Source: Aldrovandia affinis (taxonomy: Eukaryota; Chordata; Actinopteri; Notacanthiformes; Halosauridae). Taken from it: a DNA stretch of 64,000 bases. The DNA lies in NCBI GenBank assembly GCA_029706075.1, contig JAINUG010000023.1, positions 1,641,501-1,705,500 on the forward strand, given 5' to 3'. The notes beneath the pieces were generated by a model that was not told the origin of the DNA, did not search any database, and worked only from the letters and a program-made list of their open reading frames with translations. Of this stretch, positions 25,965 through 36,943 are shown piece after piece. Each line of letters begins with the position of its first letter. Position 1 is the first letter of the stretch. The position numbers and the translations under genes were made by a program.

Positions 25965-25979
25965 TGTGTTTGTGTGTGT
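25927..25979. repeat. (TG)n microsatellite
   Basis: TG repeat with a few TTTG interruptions at its right end. Confidence 0.95.
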
Positions 25980-26847
25980 TTGAATAGCGGGTTCGTGTTT
26001 ACATATAATGTAGTGTATCGTAGTGTAAAAACTATTTTGAAACAGCCTAATACACAGTGAGATCCACAGCAAGGATCTCAAATCGTATGTGTGTCAATGA
26101 AGAACAGATGGGAGTCTGTTACCTTCTTATCCTTTTCCCCCCAGTCTCTGTGCACTATCAGCAGTAATCTGGGATAGTCTTTCTGCAGTTGGCAGTGACA
26201 TCCACGGAGCATGGTTTACTCAATATTGGCTTTGTGAACACCTGTAGGATAACTTATGCCATCATCTGCCAAGTGTGCCACAGCATCCCAAAGCTCCCTT
26301 CTTCTTCTGAATGTACAGTGCAAATCAGGTTTCTCTGCACTAACAAGGTTGGATGCTAACCCCAATGCTATGATTGGCAAGGTTTCCGTCATTCCTTAGA
26401 AATGCTCTTTCGTACTGTTCCCCCTAATGATTCAATTTGTTCCAGCACTAAAAGTTCTAAATGCTACTGTACACCAAGCCAAGTTTCCCAATAAGAAATC
26501 CTGGGCACAGATGAGATGGCAGACTTAATGAAAACTGTTTTTGGATGTGCAACGGATCCTCGTATATGGAAGAGGATATCACGAGAAAGCATTTGCACGT
26601 GACAAAGGATGGTTTTGTACTAATTTACAGCAATATTTAAAAAATCTTTTAAAAAAACGAAAAAAACACCACAAAGTAACTGTCAAATGACAGGGAGATT
26701 AAAAATACCCCTTTTCCATTTGGCCATTCAGTGCTTTTATGTGGAAAAACCAGAATAAGCTGCAGAGCTGTTAATGTGTGACCAGAAATATTCAGAAGAA
26801 AGCATGTGACTTCTGTTGCCTTTAGGCTTGCTTTTGGGGGGGTCTAG

Positions 26848-26945
26848 GCCTGGGTTCCCCCTCTGTTAAGCGTTTTGTGACAATTCTATTGTGAAAAGCG
26901 CTATACAAATAAACTTGATATGATTTGATTTGATTTGACTGGAGC
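26848..26945 (+). repeat. Non-LTR retrotransposon 3' tail
   Basis: gaaaagcgctatacaaataa followed by a gattt(gattt)n run looks like the 3' tail of a fish LINE or LINE-dependent SINE. Only the tail is recognisable, so the clade is unassigned. Confidence 0.5.
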
Positions 26946-28054
26946 CAGTTTGCAGCCAATGCGCCAGGAGGAATGCGACAGCACTTGTTAGAGGACACCA
27001 GTCGCCTCGTTTAGCAGGGGATTCAAGGTGACCTTGGCTCTAGAGGCCCAAGTCAAAAGGTAAAGGCACGTGCCATACTTCAATTTCTTCAACAAAGAAA
27101 AACATCAACTGCACTTGTCGATTCAATATACTTTTGCAATATATATTAAAAACAATTACTTTTAAATTTGAAGTTACAATCCCACAAAACCCAAATGCTT
27201 TTAATACATTTTAGCTCTTGCTGAACAAGTTCTATAGTTAAGACATTTTCGATTGAAAGTATAACGATTACATATTGAAGAAAATAGTCTAAAAATATTT
27301 CAATAAAACAACTCCATAAATGTAAACTGTTATCACAAGTGATTAACATCTAAAATACCACACCCTTTCATAGTCTGGGAGGTTTCGTGAGCGAGAGCAT
27401 ATCTGAAAAAGAATTATGCCACAATCATTCCTAAGATGGCTCTCTTGCATTCTGAGGAAACTTAAAACCTCCCCCCACAAGTACCACGCGAGCTTTCCTG
27501 GTCTTGTGGCTGTGGCTATGGATGAGCCCCAGGCAGAGGCCATCTTTATTATCATTCACAATCACAGCAACCGATCCGTCGGGCCAAAAAAATTATCAAA
27601 CAATTCTGGCTGAAATTCACAGAGGCAATCTTCATTTTGGAAGTATTGAAATCTCAAGCTGGGGTTGCATCATTCAAAATCACAGCAACTGATCCGTCGG
27701 CAATCCAGGCCTAGAAAAAGTTGGTTGATACCAGAGGCTGCAACAAGTTGCACACAAAATGATGGCGTTGGCTTTATGTTCTAGGAGCATTACAATATCT
27801 GGCATTAATATTAATCTGTTATTTTGACAGTAGTTGTTTAATGGAATTAGTTATTTTATGGTAACACATAAATTAATTGTCAGGTCTTTCAAAGTAATAG
27901 TAAAACTCAAATTCTATGCCCATGTAAGTCGTTACTTTCAAGGTAATTGAGATTCAGCAATAACATAATCAAGAAACAGAATCACATTAAGTATTCAACC
28001 ACATATATCTAGAATGTAGCTACTATCTTATAGTAGAAATATAGTACAAATTTA
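26946..28054. other. Intergenic, no gene seen
   Basis: Nothing recognisable except a short direct repeat (cacagcaac[c/t]gatccgtcgg) at about 27,563 and 27,681. Confidence 0.45.
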
Positions 28055-28690
28055 AGTATCATAAGAACATAAGAATACATAATGACGAGAACGGGCCATT
28101 TGGCCCATCTAGGCTTGTCATGTCCTAATCTAAAGAGTATCTAGTACTAGATCTAGCCTGGACTTGAATAACCCAAGTGTTTCTGCCTCTACTACCCGAC
28201 CTGGCAAGCTGTTCCAGGCATTGACAACTCTCTGTGTCAAGAAAAACTTCCTAATATCTGTGTTGAATTTGCCTTTAACTAATTTCCACCTGTGGCCTCT
28301 TGTTCTGCTGACCCCACTTACCTTAAAAAATCTTTGGTATTTCACTTTGTTAATCCCTTTTAGGAATTTAAAAACCTCAATCAACTCCCCCCTAAGTCTC
28401 CGTTTTCTAAGCTTAAATAGATTGAGTGCCTTAAGTCTACCATCATAACTTTTACCTTTCATACCAGGTATCAGTTTTGTTGCCCTTCTTTGGACTTTTT
28501 CAAGAGCTTTTTCAAGGACTTTTTGTAAGTGAGGTCTGACAAAGGCATTATATGAAATATAATATAACTTCCTTTGATTTATACTCAATACTTTTTGCTA
28601 TGTATCCCAGCATCCTGTTGGCTTTTTTCACTGCTGTAGCACACTGCTTTGATGCAGATAGGCTTTGATCAACTACAATTCCTAATTGAA
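28055..28690 (-). mobile_element. CR1-like LINE 3' fragment
   Basis: The minus strand encodes the C-terminal part of a CR1/L2-group reverse transcriptase: LGIVVDQSLSASKQC, then KVQRRATKLIPGMKGKSYD, RTRGHRWKLV, FFLTQRVVNAWNSLPG and SRLDLVLD. A frameshift near 28,560 separates the first piece from the rest; from there about 150 codons are open. The 3' end (ccaaatggcccgttctcgtc) matches the copy at 6.2-6.8 kb. It is followed by attcttatgttcttatg, similar to the octamer tail of CR1. Younger than the 6.2-kb copy. Confidence 0.85.
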
Positions 28691-29162
28691 TTGAATCGAA
28701 TCTGACGAGTGCCCAGTTGCACTCTGGCTGTATGCTGGGTGCAGAGTGGGAGATGGAGATCTGATTACAGCCTAGGTGCACAGAAGGAATGCTCACCGTG
28801 GGGCGAAACGCAATGTCACCTCCAAAACCTACGTGACACCTGACACCTGCTCATGCGTGAATGGTGAAACCCGACACTCCCTCAGGGCCTACCTAATCCT
28901 TTCATGCATGTGCACACATACTCAATCAGTACAAACAGCAGGACTAACCTATTGCTCTGCCCCTCGTGTGCTGTGCTGTCCTGCACAGCTGTGTCAAATG
29001 CAGTGTCTCACACTGGCCTGGGTTCAGCCTTGAGGACAAGGCTGCGCTTCACGTCACACTCACATGACCTCCAACCGTGGGGCTGACTCCAGCGGCTCAC
29101 TTTCCCCACCCAGTACGGGCATGGGGCCAGAACCAAGCAGTAACCCAATTAGGTTTGGCTTT

Positions 29163-29625
29163 TATGTCAAGGGCACATAAACACCAACATTAAGCATCTT
29201 AATATGGCATGGGCCACCAAGAGTCACCAGAACAGCTTCATTACACCTTGGCATAGATTCTACAAGTGTCTGGATCACTATCGGAGGGAAACAACACCAT
29301 TCTTCCATGAGAAATTCCACCATTTTCTGTTTTGTTGAAAGTGGTGGAAAACACTGTCTCAGGCGCTGCTCCATAATCTCCCATAAGTGTTAAATTGGGT
29401 TGAGATCTGGTGACTGAGATGCCCATGGCATATGGTTTACATCGTTTTCATGTTATTCAAACAATTCAGTGAAAAGTCATGCCCTGTGGACAGGGGCTTT
29501 GTCATCCTGGAAGAGACCACTCCCATCAGGATAGAAATGCTTCACCATAGGATGAAGGTGGCCACTCAGAATGGCTGTGTATTTATTGCCATTTACCTTG
29601 CCCTCTAAGGGGTTGAGTGGACCTT
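29163..29625 (-). mobile_element. Tc1/mariner-like transposase relic
   Basis: The minus strand retains decayed C-terminal Tc1-type transposase motifs. 'SVTRSQPNLTLMGDYGAAPETVF' falls where SPDLNPI..LWE is expected, but in broken frames. A (S)DPDTC(R)IYAKV-like end corresponds to the family's VESMPRR region. Ends and inverted repeats are not recognisable. Confidence 0.55.
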
Positions 29626-30501
29626 AACCAGGAAAATGCACGTCCACGCCGTAACAGAGCAACCAGAACCCTTCATTTACTCAAGTGCTTCCTTTAATTT
29701 GGCAGTTACCTGTACACTTCCTTCCGAAATAAATGCTGACTACCCAGGTGAGTATCAAGCTCGAAATAATGTAATTCTCTCTCATTCTCTCTCTCTCTCT
29801 CTTACTCTCTCTGCGTGTGTGAGAGAGGGCGAGTGTATGCTGGGGTGGAGGGGGGCTCCTTGCAGATCTACTCTAATTACAGAGTGGTCAGACTCAACGG
29901 AGAGTGTGACTCAACGGCACGCTCCCCGCATTTCCCTCCAGAGACTGCCAGCAGAGGAAGGGAGCCTAGCCCCACGGCCAAATACGTGCAGTCTCACACG
30001 AAGGCCTCCTTCGAGAGAAACGACTTATGCTTATGGAAAACATGATATGGATATCTAGCATAAACCCTGAATGTTACATCACCGCAGGGGGTAGCCTGTA
30101 TTGAATTCATGAACAGCCATACTCTCAAATGGGTTGGGTTCATGGCCAACAGCTGCAAGTCATGTTCAGGGGGAATACAAGTTGTAATGATGCACTGCTA
30201 TTACATCACATCGACTATTTTTGAACCACAAAAAGTGAAAAGTGAACAAAATGTCTGAATAAAAGGCTTTTGAGCATGTTTTTAAATTATATTTAGTTTG
30301 CATATTGCAGTAATTTAGATAGCAAAAACTGAGAGACTAAAAAAACAACAGCGGGTAACCCACACATGACAATCAAGTCCTTTTTAGAGAAGACTGCGCA
30401 CTCTCTCTTTGGTGGAATACAAGCTGAGAGGGACCTCTGCTGGCCATCTGAAAAACTACACTCATTATCAATACTGCCACGCACATTGCAACCACTATAG
30501 G
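29626..30501. other. Intergenic, no gene seen
   Basis: Contains a CT-rich microsatellite (29,775-29,812). Open frames up to 140 codons run through low-complexity sequence and lack family similarity. Confidence 0.45.
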
Positions 30502-30612
30502 CAGTGTTGCCAAGTCCGCGGTAAAACCGCTGAAAAAATCAAAGCCGGTTTTTGGGCTAGAATTAAAATGCTACGCGGCCCCAACCAGATACAGTCGAGC
30601 ATAGTGCTATAA
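30502..30612 (+). mobile_element. hAT-like terminus, solo end
   Basis: It starts cagtgttgccaagtccg, the same end as the elements at 39,103-39,937 and 63,777. It diverges from the other copies after roughly 20 bases. The opposite end is not seen, and the right limit is approximate. Confidence 0.5.
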
Positions 30613-30677
30613 ATTATTCATCTAGATTACCCATGAATGGAAAGCCTACCCTGCAGTGAAGACTGGTGGTGTGTGTG

Positions 30678-32702
30678 CAGGGGCGTAGCACACAATTCTG
30701 GGCCCTATAAATATGCAGTCTTGTGGGCCCCCTTCCCCTCTTGATCCATGACTCTCACGCATCTTTAGAATTTTTTTGATTGAATCAACAACTATACACA
30801 TGAATCTGTAGTGGTTATCAGGGTAATTGCTAATTAACTGCTTATACCACATTTAAACAAATAATTAGTAAGATTAGTAAGATTCTCTGCGTCCTCTGGC
30901 AAATACCCTTCTGCATTCCCCTCACGTTTTTCCACTTCCTCCTCTGTCTTCTCCTCATCCTTCTCACTACCCTCAGAGCAACCTTCATTTTCCTTGCTCT
31001 CTTCACCTCCATCATCCTCTTCACTAGCCCTACTGCTACTCTCTGCCTCTTCTTCCTGCTCACTCTCTGCCTCGATCACATCTTCTTCCTGCTCACTCTC
31101 TGCTACAAGGACAGGCCCTTCTACACGCATGAAGCATACAGGATTGCTATTAGCCTCTTAACCTGCAATGAAATATATATACAATGAAACAGGCTACAGG
31201 CTAGATTCTGCTTAATTTACCAGCTAACTAAAATAATGTAGCTAGCTACGTTAGCTTGTCTTGTTATAGAACTGGATCAAATGAGTCTTCAAAAACAAAG
31301 TTTCAATGCATTTCACCATCACCAGTAGTATGTTTGACCGCATTTGCGATTGCTTTCAGCCAGTAGCGAGAGTGAAACTGAAATGAGATTGATCGCGATA
31401 AAAAAAAAAAGAACGCGTTATCCATTTGAAATTAATCGCATGCGTTAACGTTGACAGTCCTAGTTCAATCGAAACAATGTACCAATATTAGCTTAAACCA
31501 CTCTTAAACAGTGTTAGCAAGTTGCTTACCTTTCTTTTGAAAGAAATTAGTGAGCAGTTGTTTTCCCTCAGTTTGCCTTTTTATTTTTTGATACCCCGAC
31601 TTCACTTTCTTCTGGAAAGACATGATTGACTGAAACTTGCGGGCTCCAGCATCGGCACCAGTCAGTGTGATTAGCCATGTTTGGGGACGAATCTTATTGT
31701 AGGTATGTTACAAAAATTTGATATGTTATAAATCTAGCCTGAATTTGATACCTTATTCAATCTCATATATTACGTTTTAAGGAAGTTATGGTAATCTTTA
31801 CACTCGGAAATTTCCATATTGACCCCAATTGTTTTTCAATTATCTTGAAACAAAAGCTGTGATTCCCATAACTTTCTTAAGAATAAAGATAATTGCATGA
31901 CATTTTCAGTAATTACAGATTGAAGCATTCTAAAAAAGATTTATCTTAATTTGAATTATCTGAAATTACATTACATAATCAATTAATCACATAATTACAT
32001 GTTGCGCACACACCGCGACACGGCAAAAACCACGGCAGGCAGTGAGCATTTGGGCAAAGATATCTCACATTCCGGGTCAAAAATATCACATTTCGCATCG
32101 ACAGATTTCAATGAAATTTCACCAGAAACAAGATAAAATGTTAAATTAACATCCTGGATACCTTTTACTTAGTCCTGAACTTGTGATGTCATTTTGAAAG
32201 CACTGAACACAAGTCTATCTCTGAAGTGTAGCGTATGACCAAACTGAGCAATGTTTAATGAAATTTCGGAAACAAGATGGAGGATCGAGTTTTCAACTAC
32301 ATTATATCGCAGACATATGGTGGAAAAAAACGCCGACAGCCCTTGAAAAGCCTGCATTTTTGGGGTACGGCCATAGTCTCTCGTAATCGCTCGCACAGGG
32401 ACACAGGCACATCTAGACTGTTGCTGCGCACGGGAATTGTAACATACCTACTTAGTGCAGGGGGACGGACTAAACCATTTGCGCTTTTCAAGACGGGAGG
32501 GGGCCCAGAGAGCCTCCAATATTTTTATGGATACAAAGTTCAGTCTCTCAAGCTATTTATTCAGCCAATATAATTTAGTAATGACACTAATTACTTAGAA
32601 ATGTAAAATTGCAGACTTTTTTTTTTTTTCATTCCAGGCTTTTCAAGGGCCCTCCCCCGCTTGGGTAGTCAGTCCCCCTTTTCCCCCGCTACGACGCCCC
32701 TG
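30678..32702 (-). mobile_element. hAT-type DNA transposon, internally decayed, with 8-bp target duplication
   Basis: The ends are caggggcgta (left) and its counterpart acgacgcccctg (right), the cagggg start common in hAT elements. Both flanks read tgtgtgtg (30,670-30,677 and 32,703-32,710), an 8-bp duplication as hAT makes, although the target is itself a TG run. Length is 2,025 bp. A two-exon N-terminal frame survives on the minus strand (30,834-31,623). The catalytic core and the C-terminal dimerisation domain of hAT transposases are not visible, so it is a non-autonomous deletion derivative. Confidence 0.75.
30834..31623 (-). pseudogene. hAT transposase N-terminal remnant (two exons)
   Basis: Exon 31,530-31,623 begins MSFQKKVKSGYQKIKRQ and ends at a consensus donor (g|gtaagc). 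A second exon from about 31,122 down to 30,834 follows an acceptor (gcgtgtag) and is in phase with it. It encodes a strongly acidic stretch with two AESEQEE repeats and a Glu/Ser-rich run, ending NYLFKCGISS. The basic start resembles N-termini of hAT/ZMYM-type transposases. About 127 residues in all, with no catalytic domain. I cannot tell whether it is expressed. Confidence 0.45.
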
Positions 32703-32921
32703 TGTGTGTGTGTGTGTGTGTGTGTTTGGGTGGAAAAGGGGGGCGGAGGATGCACTGTGACCATATAGTACCAAACTGTGGGATGGACAAGTGCAGCCTG
32801 TATTCGGAAAGCAAAATTTGAATTAAAATAAATATCTATTCAATACAACTTTCTCTGTTTTGCCTTTGTGAACAAGTATATTAATGCAGCCTATTGGAGA
32901 TATATATATATATATATTTAT

Positions 32922-34103
32922 ATACACCGATCAGCCACAACATTAAAACCACCTGCCTAATATTGTGTAGGTCCCCCTCGTGCCACCAAAACAGCTCTGG
33001 CCCGCCGAGGCATGGACTCCACAAGACCTCTGAAGGTGTCCTGTGGTATCTGGCACCAAGACGTTAGCAGCAGATCCTTTAAGTCCTGTAAGTTGCGAGG
33101 TGATGCCTCCATGGATTGGACTTGTTGGTCCAGCACATCCCACAGATGCTTGATTGGATTGAGATCTGGGGAATTTGGAGGCCAAGTCAACACCTTGAAC
33201 TCTTTGTCATGTTTCTCAAACCATTCCTGAACAATCTTTGCAGTGTGGCAGGGCGCATTATCCTGCTGAAAGAGGCCACTGCCATCAGGGAATACCGTTG
33301 CCATGAAGGGGTGTACTTGGTCTGCAACAATGTTTAGGTAGGTGGTACGTGTCAAAGTAACATCCACATGAATGCCAGGACCCAAGGTTTCCCAGCAGAA
33401 CATTGCCCAGAGCATCACACTGCCTCCACCGGCTTGCCTTCTTCTCATAGTGCATGCTGGTGCCATCTCTTCCCCAGGTAACTGACGCACACACACCCGG
33501 GTGATTCATCAGACCAGCCCACCTTCTTCCATTGCTCCATGGTCCAGTTCTTACACTCACGTGCCCTTTGTAGGCGGTGGACAGGGGTCAGCATGGGCAC
33601 TCTGACCAGTCTGCAGCTACGCAGCCCCATACGCAGCAAGCTGCGATGCACTGTGTGTTCTGACACCTTTCTATCACAGCCAGCATGAACTTTTTCAGCT
33701 ATTTGTGCTACAGTAGCTCTTCCGTGGGATCGGACCAGACGGGCTAGCCTTCGCTCCCCACATGCATCAATGAGCCTTGGGCGCCCATGACCCTGTCGCC
33801 GGTTCACCAGTTGCCCTTCCTTGGACCACTTTTGGTAGGTACTAACCACTGCATACCGGGAACACCCCACAAGACCTGCCGTTTTGGAGATGCTCTGACC
33901 CAGTCATCTAGCCCTTGTCAAAGTCGTTCAGATCCTTATGCTTGCCTAATTTTCCTGCTTCAAACACATAAACTTCAAGAACTGACTGTTCACTTGCTGC
34001 CTAATATATCCCACCCCTTGACAGGTGCCATTGTAACGAGATTATCAATGTTATTCACTTCACCTGTCAGTGGTTTTAATGGTGTGGCTGATCGGTGTGT
34101 ATA
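32922..34103 (-). mobile_element. Tc1/mariner element with terminal inverted repeats
   Basis: Both ends carry an inverted repeat containing cgatcagccaca and cattaaaaccac, set in TA-repeat DNA as expected for TA-target insertion. About 1.18 kb. The transposase frame on the minus strand is broken. The element is a fossil Tc1 of the DD34E type. Confidence 0.92.
32957..33960 (-). pseudogene. Tc1 transposase pseudogene, catalytic Glu replaced
   Basis: Tc1 transposase pieces occur in order on the minus strand: a paired-like DNA-binding segment with SISKTAGLVGCSRYAVV and RQGHGRPRLIDACGERRLAR, the first catalytic Asp region (VGWSDES), the second (GLFQQDNAPCHTAK) and the third (SPDLNPIKHLWDVLD). In active family members the third reads NPIEHLWD, so Glu has become Lys (gag to aag). 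There is an early stop before the recognisable start (tag near 33,910). The frame shifts between about 33,450 and 33,520, where the protein continues in other frames. Not functional. Confidence 0.88.
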
Positions 34104-34628
34104 TATATATATATGGGGCATTCTACCGAATTAGTTCAAAGTGCGGTCCCACAACAAGAAAAACTATTTAACAAAACAATTAAGTATTCAGACATAGATA
34201 TTTACTAAGAATATGTTATGATCTATTTAACCCCAAGGAATTAAATTAGATAGTGATAAGCTAAAAAAACAACATCATTTATAGGGTACTTTCTATTGGG
34301 AAGTAGCTGTCCCCAAACCCTGACCCCTAAATTTAAATGTATTTTAAATTGTAAAACACTTAAAACATTTTTTTGATTTTGTTCAATGGTGTAATTTCAA
34401 AGATCTTTATGATTAAGTTTAAACAGAAGTTGAAAGATTTAGATTTATTGTGGGTTTAATTTTTAAATAAAAAAATATACTAAAAAATTTCATGTCAAGT
34501 TTTCATGTCACTACCGAAACCCAAGAGTTTTAGTCGATTGGCTGAGCCTGGTTTTTAGCCACACCCCTGCATTTTTGACCAGGCAGTGACACTGCCTCCC
34601 TGTCCCTCATGGCTGCATGGTAAGTAGC

Positions 34629-34832
34629 TAAATCCCATACTTTTGAAATAAATGTGTTCCAAAGTCTGAAAATCGGTGTGTAACTTTAAGAATTGTCACC
34701 ACCGAACACATATTCTCTTCAATTAAGTAAACTTTTTGGGGTTTTATGCAAAATATTATGTTTTTGTGTGTGTACACCTCTTCAAAGATGTGTATGCTAG
34801 CCATGTGCTTGCTAGCATTCTTTAGTTATGCT
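34629..34832 (+). repeat. Direct repeat, left copy
   Basis: About 200 bases highly similar to 36,041-36,215, sharing for example tgtgttccaaagtctgaaaa and ctagccatgtgcttgctagc. The left copy has extra segments, including a gtgtgtgtacacctcttc stretch. Confidence 0.9.
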
Positions 34833-34845
34833 CAAAGTTAGCTAG

Positions 34846-36003
34846 AATTGACCCTTTGCTAAACCACGCCCCAAAACGCAAACTGGCCAATCACAGTGCC
34901 GTGTTTTATATACTCCGACAGAGAGTCCGACAGTTTTTTCCTGCCCTCCGTTGACTTTCACACAAAAATGTGAATTTTTCTTCATTTTCGAGCTGGTTTT
35001 GCGGATTTTTAGCAAATTATGGTTAAACGTTGTGCCTGGGGCACGTGTAACAGTGACACTCGTTACCCAGAGAGGTTTGAAGGAGATATACGTTTTTCTC
35101 CCTTTACAAAACCTAAATCAAATCCTGAAAAGTGTAGACTGGATAAAGCTATGTGGACGTCCTCATGCCCAGTTGAACACCTCCAAGATCAACAAGCACA
35201 GCTTTGTCTGCTCCAAGGTAAGTAATTACTCTTATCAACCGTAAAATAATGTTATGCTGTTGTTATCAGATGTTAGCTGGTTAACCTAAATTATCGTAAG
35301 GTTCGTAGCTATCTGTGGCGCTAGCAAGCTTAGCCAGTGACACTAACGTGGCTACGGTCTGGATATACAGCTCCGGGTTGCAACGTTGGTCAAGTTAGAC
35401 TAAATGTTAGCTTTGTTATTCGTGATCCAGCCAGCTTGCTAACGTTAAGATGTTACTATCATTACTATTTCAGCACTTTGTCAATGGGCGCAGAAACCTG
35501 TGGAGCTAACCAGAGTAATGTCGTTACAGCACAGGCTACTAATGTTACGTTAGTTAGCTAATGCTAGCTAACTTACTACTGAATGTAACGTTATATAGGC
35601 CTACTGCTTTTGCTTTTTAATGATTGTAATAGTGAATAAAGTGAATAAAGACCTACCCAGCTTTACAGGAACAGTGTTGCTCCTTAATGTCGTTGTCCTC
35701 TGTCTCAATCGCCAGGTGATTCACTTTTACTTTGTGATCTGTAGGCTATCCCTTCTATCCTAATTTTTTTTTGCGTAATTTTTTTGCAGAGTAATTGTGA
35801 TATCCTGGATATAACCTTCGAAAGCATACTGTAGGCTCTTCTGTCTGGTTTTATCGGAAATCTCTTTGTCTATTTTCCAAAAATTGGATAAAATTTCTCC
35901 AGGGGGTGCAGTTAGCGACAGCGCTAGCGCCATGCTGGCTCCGAAAGCTTGACGGACTTAGCAACAGTAACTATGGGGGGCGTGGTTTAGCGAAGGGTTA
36001 ATT
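34846..36003 (+). mobile_element. THAP-domain DNA transposon, non-autonomous, 27-bp inverted ends
   Basis: The left end (34,846-34,872) and right end (35,977-36,003) are reverse complements with 2 mismatches in 27, sharing gctaaaccacgcccc. Between them a THAP-type zinc-finger exon ends at a consensus donor, but no transposase body follows. At 1,158 bp it looks like an internal-deletion derivative of a P-like or Kolobok-like transposon, both of which can carry THAP domains. The target duplication is unclear; flanks share aattg. Confidence 0.7.
35019..35218 (+). pseudogene. THAP zinc-finger exon with one-base frameshift
   Basis: It starts MVKRCAWGTCNSDTRYPERF with the C-x3-C of a C2CH THAP domain. 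It then reads FSPFTKPKSNPEKC. After an extra base near 35,138-35,140 the domain continues in another frame as WIKLCGRPHAQLNTSKINKH and SFVCSK. The exon ends exactly before a gtaagt donor. The final zinc-binding His would be encoded in the next exon, which is not found. THAP domains bind DNA; this copy cannot make an intact one. Confidence 0.75.
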
Positions 36004-36040
36004 GTCACTACCGAAACTGTCACTACCGAAACTTCATAGT

Positions 36041-36215
36041 TAAATCCCATCATTTTGAAACAAATGTGTTCCAAAGTCTGAAAATCAGTGTGTAACTTTA
36101 AGAATGGAACACATATTCTCTTCAATAAAGTAAACCTTTTGGGGTTTTATGCAAAATATTATGTTTTCAAAGCTGTTTGCTAGCCATGTGCTTGCTAGCA
36201 TTCTTTAGTTATGCT
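36041..36215 (+). repeat. Direct repeat, right copy
   Basis: Partner of 34,629-34,832. The two copies bracket the THAP element, whose right end lies 37 bp to the left. Confidence 0.9.
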
Positions 36216-36462
36216 AGCAAAATGGAATGTTCAATCATCTATTTTCAGTGTTTCCCTTACCATTGCCTTGGAGGGACCTCCCGTCCATCCTGAAAGACCC
36301 CAAAAGCAAAAAATAGCGAACTTTTAGATCGCTAACATTTGTAGCATAAGTCAATGGAGTTTAACATAGCGAAAAATAGCATCGCGGCTAGCGGACATTT
36401 TTGACTGAGTGAGAGATGATGAAATCTTTTGACACCTCTTTTGACACCTTTGCATAGATGTT

Positions 36463-36464
36463 TT

Positions 36465-36520
<56 letters not shown>
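36463..36520. repeat. (TG)n microsatellite
   Basis: About 28 TG units followed by a short cgcgcg stretch. Confidence 0.96.
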
Positions 36521-36521
<1 letters not shown>

Positions 36522-36943
36522 ACGCGCGCAAGAGATGAAATTTGTGTTCATGATCAGTTCATTCATTCAGATTCAACTGCATATTTGTTACAGACCTTTC
36601 GAGGATACATTAGTTAGCGTTCAGAAGCCTGACAGCAACAGCATAATGTTATTGTCAATGTTATTTGTCAATGTTTTCTTCTTCTTCTCTTTTACTGAAC
36701 CCACTTGGGTAATTATTTTCCATTGATAAGTAATGTTTGTACTTTAAATGGTTATGGATGAACAATTGTTATATCTTCAAAAATAAAATAATTTTATTGA
36801 CTACAAAACATTTGTGTTTGTAATATTCCCAACATAAGGCATGTTATGAGTTAAGATTAAGCAATAAGGTTGAGGGAATATGATACAACCTTGCAAACAA
36901 AATACTGTGGTCACTACCAAAACAGTGCAGTCACTACCGAAAC

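Larger units (their letters stand above)
22273..26847. other. ADM2 3' UTR candidate and intergenic sequence
   Basis: No further gene is recognised. An AATAAA at 23,378-23,383 could be an ADM2 polyadenylation signal; later A/T-rich AATAAA-like sites lie around 25.5 and 25.84 kb. The region also holds a CTCF-like motif, a G-rich run and a TG repeat, listed separately. Confidence 0.45.
34507..36943. repeat. Recurrent 14-base motif gtcactaccgaaac
   Basis: Exact copies at 34,507, 36,004, 36,019 and 36,930, a one-base variant at 36,910 and a shorter variant (gtcaccaccgaac) at 34,695. All are on the + strand. They flank the duplicated block and the THAP-domain element. The family of the surrounding repeat is unknown to me. 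Confidence 0.7.
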
